Below are positions 5,693 through 11,292 of a DNA stretch of 11,292 nt, piece after piece (position 1 is the stretch's first letter; each line of letters opens with the position of its first letter). Where the stretch lies: the NCBI GenBank assembly GCA_900555105.1, contig USJP01000020.1:1-11292 (forward strand). The letters run 5' to 3'. The notes beneath the pieces were generated by a model. That model was not told the origin of the DNA. It ran no database searches and was given only the letters and a program-made list of their open reading frames with translations. The DNA comes from an uncultured Coriobacteriaceae bacterium (GTDB taxonomy: Bacteria > Actinomycetota > Coriobacteriia > Coriobacteriales > UMGS124). Position numbers and translations under genes: made by a program.

Positions 5693-6682
5693 GTGACTAC
5701 ACAGGAACTCGCTGGGGCCGAAGCCCTTCAGGTTGAATTTCATCACATCCCCGTCATGCTCGACGAGGTTCTCGAGACGCTGCGCCCCGCCGATGGCGAC
5801 GTCGTGTGCGACTGCACGCTCGGCGGTGCCGGCCATTCCCTTGAGATGGGCAAGCTGTGCGGCCCCACGGGCATGCTCATCGGCGTCGACCAGGACGACC
5901 TCGCCCTCGCAAATGCTGGTGCGCGCATTCGCGAGCAGCTGCCCGAGCTGAGGTCTTTGCAGCTCAAGGGCAACTTCTCCGAGCTTGATCGTCTGCTGCA
6001 GCAGGGCGAGGTCCCCGGTGTCGATTGCTTCCTGTTCGACCTGGGTGTGAGCTCGCCCCAGCTCGACATTCCCGAGCGCGGCTTCTCCTATCACGAGGAC
6101 GCCCCGCTTGATATGCGCATGGACACGGCCAACAACACACTGACCGCCTATGAAGTCGTGAACCATTACACCGAGGCCGATCTGGCTCGCATCCTTCGCG
6201 TCTACGGCGAAGAAAAGTGGGCTTCCCGCATTGCATCCCGTATCGTCGCCCGCAGGGCGAGTGCCCCGATCGAGACGACGCTGCAGCTGGTCGACGTCAT
6301 CAAAGAGGGTATCCCGGCGGCCGAGCGTCGAAGCGGCGGCCATCATCCGGCGCGCAAGACGTTCCAGGCCATCCGTATCGAGGTCAACCACGAGATGGAT
6401 GCGCTCAAGTCCGGCTTGGACGCGGCTGTGCGTTGGCTCAACCCGGGTGGCCGCATCTGCGTTATCAGCTACCACTCGCTTGAGGACCGCATCGTGAAGG
6501 AGACGTTCAAGTCCTTCACGGAGAGGTGTACGTGTCCGCCCGGCCTTCCGGTGTGCGTGTGCGGCTGCAAATCTGTACTGAAACTCCAAGAACGCAAGCC
6601 TCGCGTTCCCAGTGAAGAAGAGATTGTACGTAATCCGCGCTCTCGCTCCGCTAAGGTCCGATCTGCGGTGAAATTGGTCTAG
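5693..6682 (+). CDS. rsmH: 16S rRNA (cytosine(1402)-N4)-methyltransferase
   Basis: S-adenosylmethionine-dependent methyltransferase that methylates N4 of C1402 in the 16S rRNA decoding site; formerly MraW. The length of 329 residues is typical. Visible motifs are HHIPVMLDEVLETL at the start, the SAM-binding loop DCTLGGAGHS (40-49), GVDQDD, the family block DLGVSSPQLDIPERGFSY, HPARKTFQAIRIEVN, and SYHSLEDR (259-266). Near the C-terminus five cysteines cluster (279, 281, 288, 290, 292) in a CxCPPxxPxCxCxC pattern. The GTG start at 5693 follows GGAGGAG (5680-5686) by 6 nt, inside the end of mraZ. The gene sits second in the dcw operon, its usual place. Confidence 0.97.
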   Translation: MTTQELAGAEALQVEFHHIPVMLDEVLETLRPADGDVVCDCTLGGAGHSLEMGKLCGPTGMLIGVDQDDLALANAGARIREQLPELRSLQLKGNFSELDRLLQQGEVPGVDCFLFDLGVSSPQLDIPERGFSYHEDAPLDMRMDTANNTLTAYEVVNHYTEADLARILRVYGEEKWASRIASRIVARRASAPIETTLQLVDVIKEGIPAAERRSGGHHPARKTFQAIRIEVNHEMDALKSGLDAAVRWLNPGGRICVISYHSLEDRIVKETFKSFTERCTCPPGLPVCVCGCKSVLKLQERKPRVPSEEEIVRNPRSRSAKVRSAVKLV

Positions 6683-6739
6683 AATCACTACCCCTGTGCC
6701 GCGCACGACGGCACGCGATGACATGAGGAGGTGACAGGG
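6683..6739 (+). promoter_or_regulatory. rsmH-ftsL gap with hairpin and perfect Shine-Dalgarno
   Basis: GTGCCG (6696-6701) and CGGCAC (6709-6714) form a six-pair hairpin with a 7-nt loop. AGGAGGTGA (6726-6734), a full match to the anti-Shine-Dalgarno, then sits 5 nt before TTG at 6740. This makes TTG 6740 the likely ftsL start rather than the in-frame GTG at 6731, which lies inside the Shine-Dalgarno itself. The hairpin has no T run and is more likely to affect translation than termination. Confidence 0.55.
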
Positions 6740-7189
6740 TTGGCACGATACGACGACAACACAGCTTACGATATGCATGCCTATGCTATGCCTGAGCAGA
6801 CCGCGCCACAGCACGAGCGCGTGCGCCGCGATTGGAACGTCGTGGAGGGTGGAAACTCCCCGCATGCCACAACGCCGCTGTCGCCTGTTGTTATCACTGT
6901 TGCTAAGTGTGTCGGTGCTCTTCTTGCTACCGTGCTGCTTACGGGCCTTGTCAAGGTTTTTCTTGTTGCAGCGACGTTTGGCTACCTTTCCCAGAACACC
7001 GACCTCGACACTCAGCTTGAGGCAGCGCGCTACAGCGCCTCCGAACTTGAGGTGCAGAACTCGATCTACAGCGACAAGGATCGCGTCTGGTCGATTGCGA
7101 CGCAGGTCTACGGCATGACCTATCCTGAGCAGAGTGCCGAGGTGGACCTATCCGGCGTCCCGGCTGATATGGCCGCAGAAACCGAGTAG
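6740..7189 (+). CDS. ftsL: FtsL-like cell-division protein
   Basis: Small bitopic membrane protein in the ftsL position between rsmH and the division PBP. From TTG 6740 it has 149 residues: a polar cytoplasmic N-terminus (1-47), one hydrophobic segment (about 50-80), then a short heptad-like stretch (about 85-115; TDLDTQLEAARYSASELEVQNSIYS) and a RVWSIATQVYGMTYPE region. This is the FtsL/DivIC pattern, in which the coiled coil partners FtsB/DivIC and helps activate FtsW-FtsI at the septum. Sequence identity in this family is always low, so the call rests on topology and synteny. The GTG at 6731 would add only three residues and overlaps the ribosome-binding site. ftsI begins 2 nt after the stop codon. 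Confidence 0.8.
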   Translation: MARYDDNTAYDMHAYAMPEQTAPQHERVRRDWNVVEGGNSPHATTPLSPVVITVAKCVGALLATVLLTGLVKVFLVAATFGYLSQNTDLDTQLEAARYSASELEVQNSIYSDKDRVWSIATQVYGMTYPEQSAEVDLSGVPADMAAETE

Positions 7190-7191
7190 TC

Positions 7192-9108
7192 ATGTCCGCG
7201 CGCGATGAAGAATCGCGGGTGCGCAGCTCCTCCGGGCGCGACTCGTCCAAGACCGCTCCCGGTACCAGCAGGCCAGGCGCCCCTGAGCGCAACGATGCCC
7301 CCAACACCGTTTCAGCCGATGAGCGGCCCAGTGCCAGGCGCGCGCAAGACAGCGTACCCGGCAAGCTCGCCCAGCATGCTTTGGCGTGGTTCTACGAGAC
7401 GCCCTATTCCCGCGAAGCGGTGGTGGGCGGTGTCCTCGGTCTGGCCTTTTTTGTTGTAACCGCCAAGCTCTTTTATCTTCAGGCGATAGAGACGGGCGAG
7501 ATTTCGACGGACGCTTCAGAGGAGCGTACGGCAAACCTCACGCTGCCCCATAAGCGCGGTGCCATTTACGACCGCAACGGCAACGTGCTTGCCCGCTCGG
7601 TCGACGCCGTCAACATCGCCATCCACCCCAATGTGGTGCAAAACAACGATGCGATCAACGCCACCGCCAACCTCATTGCCGAGGTGCTCGGTGGCGATGC
7701 AAGCACGTATGCCGACATTTGCTCGCGCGACTCGGTGTACGAATATCTCGCCAAAAATGCCGACCCCCTGTTGAAGGCAAACCTCAAATCGGCGCTTGAG
7801 ACAGCCAACATCGATCGTAAGAAGGCCGGTCTTGTCGCGATTTCGGGCTTTGAGTACGAGGACGTGCAGAAGCGCGTGTACACGCAAGGCGAGGTTGCGG
7901 GCAACGTCATCGGCATCATAGGCGGCGATGAGAACAAGGGCATCACGGGCCTCGAACTCCAATATGAAGACGTGCTCTCCGGCACCGATGGCTACCTCGT
8001 GCAGGAGCGTTCCCGCGATGGCGATCCCATCGTGGGGGGCGAGGCCGTGCGCATCGACCCCGTCGACGGCGAGAACATCGTCATATCCATCGACCTCGAC
8101 ATCCAGCGTACGGCGCAGGAGCAGATTGCGAAGGCCGTGGCTGAATGGGGTGCACGCTCGGGCGTTGCCATCGTGATGCAGCCCGAGACCGGCGAGGTCC
8201 TTGCATGCGTCTCCACGCCCTACCTCGACCTGTCCAACATCAAGGCCGCCGCGACCGAGGCGTTCAACGTCAAATGCGTGAGCGACTCCTATGAGCCCGG
8301 CTCCACCTTCAAGCCGATCACGGCTTCCGCTGCCATTGACCTGGGTATCGCCACTCCCACGACAAACTACTATTGCCCCGCCGAGATTCAGGTCGGTGAC
8401 GACTGGGTCGGCGACTCGGACAAGCGTGATTACGACATCGACCTCACGCTCACCGAGGTACTCGAGCGTTCGAGCAACGTCGGTATGGTTGAGTGCGCCG
8501 AGGGTCTCGGCTCCCGGAACTTCTACGACTACACGCAGCGCTTCAAAATCGGCACCCTCACGGGCATCGATTACCCCGGTGAGGTCTCGGGCATCGTGCC
8601 CGAGTACAGCGAGTACACCGGCGCTTGGGCGTCCATGGCTTTTGGCCAGGCACTCGCCGTGCCCCCGTTCCAGATGGCCCGTGCCATCAGTGCCATCGCC
8701 AACGACGGCGTGCTCGTGCAGCCGCATTTCCTTGTGAGCATCGCCGGGCAGCAGCAGAACTATCCCGAGGTTGGCAGGGCCATTTCGTCCGACACGGCCC
8801 GCCAGGTCTCCGAGATGATGTACAGCGTCATCGAGAACGGCTACGGCAACACCGGCAAGGTTGAGGGGTATCGCCTATCGGGTAAGACCGGTACGGCCGA
8901 ACGCGTTGACGACACGACCGGCTTGTACTTCGCGAACACGAACACGGTGTCATTCATCGGCTTTGGCCCTACCGATGACCCGAAGGTCCTTGTATACGTC
9001 ATGATCGACTATGTAACCGGCGCCACGGGCTCGGAGGCTGCGGGTCCCGTGTGGTCCGTCATCATGGAGACGGCTCTGAAAAAGCTTCAGATCCCGCCTT
9101 CATATTAG
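7192..9108 (+). CDS. ftsI: Class B penicillin-binding protein, septal transpeptidase (FtsI/PBP2-type)
   Basis: Cross-links septal peptidoglycan; a membrane-anchored D,D-transpeptidase of 638 residues. The first about 75 residues are polar, charged and probably disordered in the cytoplasm. A single membrane anchor follows (about 77-98), then the PBP dimerisation domain with the RGAIYDRNGNVLA signature, and the transpeptidase domain. Catalytic motifs are complete: Ser371-Thr-Phe-Lys374 (SxxK), Ser427-Ser-Asn429 (SxN) and Lys565-Thr-Gly-Thr568 (KTGT). The protein ends shortly after the transpeptidase domain, so no PASTA repeats are present, unlike many Firmicute and some actinobacterial division PBPs. 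ATG 7192 has no good ribosome-binding site and lies 2 nt after the ftsL stop, which points to translational coupling. Its position before murF fits ftsI of the dcw cluster. Confidence 0.95.
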   Translation: MSARDEESRVRSSSGRDSSKTAPGTSRPGAPERNDAPNTVSADERPSARRAQDSVPGKLAQHALAWFYETPYSREAVVGGVLGLAFFVVTAKLFYLQAIETGEISTDASEERTANLTLPHKRGAIYDRNGNVLARSVDAVNIAIHPNVVQNNDAINATANLIAEVLGGDASTYADICSRDSVYEYLAKNADPLLKANLKSALETANIDRKKAGLVAISGFEYEDVQKRVYTQGEVAGNVIGIIGGDENKGITGLELQYEDVLSGTDGYLVQERSRDGDPIVGGEAVRIDPVDGENIVISIDLDIQRTAQEQIAKAVAEWGARSGVAIVMQPETGEVLACVSTPYLDLSNIKAAATEAFNVKCVSDSYEPGSTFKPITASAAIDLGIATPTTNYYCPAEIQVGDDWVGDSDKRDYDIDLTLTEVLERSSNVGMVECAEGLGSRNFYDYTQRFKIGTLTGIDYPGEVSGIVPEYSEYTGAWASMAFGQALAVPPFQMARAISAIANDGVLVQPHFLVSIAGQQQNYPEVGRAISSDTARQVSEMMYSVIENGYGNTGKVEGYRLSGKTGTAERVDDTTGLYFANTNTVSFIGFGPTDDPKVLVYVMIDYVTGATGSEAAGPVWSVIMETALKKLQIPPSY

Positions 9109-9120
9109 GTTGTTAGCACG

Positions 9121-9130
9121 AAAGGAGAGG
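9121..9130 (+). promoter_or_regulatory. Ribosome-binding site of murF
   Basis: AAAGGAGAGG lies 4 nt before ATG 9135, a strong site that fixes the murF start after the 26-nt gap behind ftsI. Confidence 0.75.
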
Positions 9131-9134
9131 CTCG

Positions 9135-11153
9135 ATGTTTAACGCCGAGCCGCGCGAGATCGCCCAGGCGGTCTGCGCGCGCGTCATAGAGTGCCCGGGG
9201 CAGCCCCGACGTGTTGTGGGGGTCGCCATCGACTCGCGCAAGATTGAGGACGGTTGCCTGTTCGTCGCCCTTGTGGGTGAGCGCGTCGACGGCAACGACT
9301 ACGTTGGGCGGGCGCTTGAGGCAGGTGCGGCGGCGGTCATCATGACCCGCGAGCCTACCGAGGCTGAGTTTGCGCGTGCTCGTGCCTGCAATGCGGCCCT
9401 GCTCCTGGCCGCTTCGGGAGAGAAGGCCCTGCAGGACCTTGCCTCTTGGTGGCGTGACAAGCTGCATTGCGTGGTGGTCGGCGTCACAGGGTCGTCGGGC
9501 AAGACCACGACGAAGGAGATGTGCGCGCGCGTCCTTGCGACCAAGTTCAAGACGCATGCCACCGCTGGCAACCTCAACTCCACGCTCGGCGCGCCCCTCA
9601 CGGTGTTGTCGTGCCCGCTCGACGCCGAGGCGCTCGTGGTGGAGATGGGCATGAACGCCATGCATGAGATTGAGGCTATCGCTGCCGTTGCCCGCCCTCA
9701 CATCGGCATTATCACGAACGTGGGTACGGCGCACATCGGCATCCTTGGCAGCCGCCTCAACATCGCCCGTGCAAAGTCCGAGCTGGTCGCGGCCTTGGGA
9801 CAGCAGGCGGGCAACTCCTTGAACGTTGAGCCTTGCGTGCTTCTGTGGGGCCAGGACGACTACACCCCTTGGATTGCCAGCAACGTTGCTGCCCCTGCGG
9901 GCGTGCGCACCCTCACGTTCGGCACAAGTGAGGCCGACGACGCATCGTGCGCAAACGTCGAGCTTGACGAGTTGGGGTGCGCCCATGGCACGGCGACGCT
10001 GCCAAGCGGCGCTTCCATGCAGCTCGACCTGGGCCTTCCCGGTGTCCACAACGTGAGCGACGCGCTGGAAAAGGCCGCGACGATGACCAACGACGAGCTC
10101 TATGCCAAGGCGCAGGAAGAGATGGCCGCGGGCGCGCAGCTCAACTTCTATTCCACCACGTCCTTCGCCGAGAAGGCCGCCGCGAACTTCATGCGCGCCT
10201 ACCCCGCGCTGGATGGCAAGGTGGTCTACGCCGAAATCGACGACGGCGAATCCTACACCATCCTGACCAACACCATCGGCTCCGGCGTGAAGGATTCCGC
10301 CGACATGGCGCTCACGCAGAACGGCGCGGATCTCAAGACCTATCTGCTGGATGACGGCCTGAGCTACGCCTATTTCCCGAAGGCGCTTGAAAGCGTCGTG
10401 GACGAGCAGTACCGCGAGCCTGCGGTCGTCACGTTCGTCAACTCGCTGCTCATTTACAACAACACCGCCGGCAGCGTCGGCCTGACCAACGTTTGGGAGC
10501 TGACCGAGGCCAAGTGGAAGGACAAGGTCTTCTTCAAAGACCCGACCAACGAGACCGTCAACATCAACTTCCTGATTATGCTGACCAGCCCGGAATGGAA
10601 CGAGAAGCTCGAAAAGGCTTACGAGAGCTATTACGGCAAGGCATGGGAGAAGGGCGAGTTTGAATCCGCCGCCTACGAGTGGATCGCGGGCTTCCTGGGC
10701 AACGTAAACTACACCTTCACCTCCGCCTCCAAGATGGCGACGGGCATTGCCTCCGGCGCGGCAGGCAACATGGGTCTGTTCGTGTTCTCCAAGCTGCGCA
10801 AGGTGGATGAAGCCGACCGCGGCAAGCTGACCGTCGTGCAGTTTGAAAACGACGTGGACTGCTTCTCCGGCCTGATGTACCCGATCTACGCGACCGTGTG
10901 CAAGGACACCGAGTGCCCCTACACCTGCGCGCTGTTCATCAACTATCTGCTCAGCGAGGACGGCTTCGCGGGCGAAAAGAGCTGGAACTCCAACCAGGGC
11001 TACTATTCCCCGAACACCTCCATCAAGAAGCCGGAAGGCCTGATGGACGAGCCGTTCGAGTATTGGCAGGATAAGCTGGTGCTTGAAGATATGGATTACC
11101 TCTACGAGCACTACATCGACGTGTATGAGTTCATCGCGACCCGCGTTGGCTGA
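9135..11153 (+). CDS. murF: Chimeric ORF: N-terminal two-thirds of MurF fused to an ABC substrate-binding protein
   Basis: One uninterrupted 672-codon frame made of two unrelated parts. Residues 1-311 are MurF, the cytoplasmic ligase that adds D-Ala-D-Ala to UDP-MurNAc-tripeptide. They include the uridine-side block DSRKIEDGCLFVALVGERVDG, the ATP loop GVTGSSGKTTTKE, GNLNSTLGAPL, EMGMNAMHEI, ITNVGTAHIGILGS, RAKSEL and finally GVHNVSDAL, where the family normally continues into alanine-rich helix and the C-terminal domain. Normal MurF is about 450-480 residues, so the last about 150 are missing. From about residue 312 the sequence is instead the mature part of an iron(III)-type ABC solute-binding protein. 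Codon use changes at the same point. The rest of the dcw cluster (mraY, murD, ftsW, murG) does not follow. A fused protein would have no working MurF and a substrate-binding domain trapped in the cytoplasm. An assembly chimera is the likeliest explanation; a genuine deletion or insertion is the alternative. Confidence 0.85.
   Translation: MFNAEPREIAQAVCARVIECPGQPRRVVGVAIDSRKIEDGCLFVALVGERVDGNDYVGRALEAGAAAVIMTREPTEAEFARARACNAALLLAASGEKALQDLASWWRDKLHCVVVGVTGSSGKTTTKEMCARVLATKFKTHATAGNLNSTLGAPLTVLSCPLDAEALVVEMGMNAMHEIEAIAAVARPHIGIITNVGTAHIGILGSRLNIARAKSELVAALGQQAGNSLNVEPCVLLWGQDDYTPWIASNVAAPAGVRTLTFGTSEADDASCANVELDELGCAHGTATLPSGASMQLDLGLPGVHNVSDALEKAATMTNDELYAKAQEEMAAGAQLNFYSTTSFAEKAAANFMRAYPALDGKVVYAEIDDGESYTILTNTIGSGVKDSADMALTQNGADLKTYLLDDGLSYAYFPKALESVVDEQYREPAVVTFVNSLLIYNNTAGSVGLTNVWELTEAKWKDKVFFKDPTNETVNINFLIMLTSPEWNEKLEKAYESYYGKAWEKGEFESAAYEWIAGFLGNVNYTFTSASKMATGIASGAAGNMGLFVFSKLRKVDEADRGKLTVVQFENDVDCFSGLMYPIYATVCKDTECPYTCALFINYLLSEDGFAGEKSWNSNQGYYSPNTSIKKPEGLMDEPFEYWQDKLVLEDMDYLYEHYIDVYEFIATRVG
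10062..10085 (+). other. Junction between MurF and substrate-binding protein sequences
   Basis: The MurF family pattern GxHNVxDAL ends at codon 311 (10065-10067). The next codon is GAA, the first GAA for Glu in the frame after 20 GAG codons. Residues 312-320 (EKAATMTND) already resemble the mature start of a substrate-binding protein. No inverted repeats, target duplication or transposon end is visible at the join. Confidence 0.75.
10068..11153 (+). other. Extracellular solute-binding protein segment (iron(III)-type, no signal peptide)
   Basis: About 361 residues resembling the mature part of type 2 periplasmic-binding proteins of ABC importers, near the iron(III)/FbpA group. Near the start is a strand pattern LNFYSTTSFAEKAAANF, the classic first lobe of this fold (vYsttS...fek). 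Later come a hinge-like FVNSLLIYNNTAG, WELTEAKWKDKVFFKDPT (the typical 'dL..p.wkgki...dP' block), and a late FINYLLSEDGF-G motif. These support the family; the ligand is uncertain. The native signal peptide and lipobox are absent because the frame continues from MurF. Codon use differs from everything upstream: 7 of 10 Pro codons are CCG and 13 of 32 Glu codons are GAA. The source was probably another bacterium, perhaps a gut Firmicute, though that is a guess. In its native genome permease and ATPase genes would be expected nearby. Confidence 0.75.
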
Positions 11154-11292
11154 TCGCAGTCCTGCATAACAAAATCATGTTGAAGGAGCTGTCAAGCTAA
11201 CAGAACCGATATTTCAAAAGTAGAGCTAAGTATTTGCGCCCGAAGGTTTCCAAAGAGGTTTTCGGCTGTTGCCGCCAGTGGCGGAAACAAAC
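11154..11292 (+). other. Gene-free tail after the chimeric ORF
   Basis: The last 139 bp are clearly lower in GC than the genes upstream and hold no supported gene. A small hairpin CCGCC-AGT-GGCGG (11272-11284) lies inside a wider inverted pair GTTTCC (11246-11251) and GGAAAC (11283-11288), which overlaps and so competes with it. No T run follows before the window ends, so a terminator cannot be confirmed. AAGGAG (11183-11188) resembles a ribosome-binding site but no start codon with a sustained frame follows. Confidence 0.4.

Noticed and set aside
5228..6865. 545-codon minus-strand frame across mraZ and rsmH
   Set aside because: It spans two certain plus-strand genes and their junction, which only an accidental frame would do; no recognisable motif.
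10062..10085. Transposon or insertion-sequence boundary at the murF break
   Set aside because: No terminal inverted repeats, target-site duplication or transposase are visible; the joined sequence is coding directly up to both sides of the join.
9105..11111. 668-codon minus-strand frame opposite murF and the binding protein
   Set aside because: Antisense shadow of strong codon bias; both plus-strand parts have clear family motifs. Its crossing of the junction is not evidence that the fusion is real.
10068..11153. A new bifunctional enzyme family joining wall synthesis and solute sensing
   Set aside because: The Mur ligase lacks its C-terminal domain, the binding protein lacks an export signal, and codon use changes at the join; artefact or gene breakage explains this better.

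Overview
The window reads as chromosomal DNA of a GC-rich Gram-positive bacterium. The best guess is an actinobacterium of class Coriobacteriia, probably an Eggerthellaceae gut type. The reasons are the strong GC3 bias (almost all GAG for Glu), a membrane-embedded LuxR-type regulator with an MFS-like N-terminal half, and an mraZ-rsmH-ftsL-ftsI-murF division/cell-wall (dcw) cluster. The taxonomic call is inference from gene content and style; no database was searched.

Layout. Bases 1-560 hold a run of five imperfect nested-hairpin repeats, with no gene. At 685-2139 is the membrane LuxR regulator. After an AT-rich promoter region (about 2160-2235) comes pyrG (CTP synthase, 2296-3915), followed 3 nt later by a XerD-type tyrosine recombinase (3919-4872). 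Directly after xerD, 4878-5117 holds two more copies of the same repeat. A putative MraZ operator/promoter (5120-5197) then leads into the dcw operon: mraZ, rsmH, an ftsL-like gene, ftsI (class B PBP) and murF, all on the + strand and tightly packed.

The dcw cluster breaks inside murF. About 311 codons of a convincing MurF (substrate-recognition domain plus ATP-binding domain) run in frame, at about 10068, into the almost complete mature part of an iron(III)-type ABC-transporter substrate-binding protein. The second half has different codon use: 13 of 32 Glu codons are GAA, against 0 of 20 before the join, and Pro shifts toward CCG. Its export signal is missing, as is the C-terminal domain of MurF. 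The simplest reading is an assembly or cloning chimera of two organisms; a real recombination is possible but would destroy both products. The 139 bp after the last stop codon belong to the second source.

How the genes work together. pyrG supplies CTP. The dcw genes control and carry out septal wall synthesis: MraZ as regulator, RsmH modifying 16S rRNA, FtsL and FtsI in the divisome, MurF finishing the UDP-MurNAc-pentapeptide. XerD would resolve chromosome dimers at division. I see no defence system, CRISPR array, prophage or novel enzyme system. The least explained element is the repeat family: seven copies in two intergenic places, with paired arms that change sequence together while loops and flanks stay constant.
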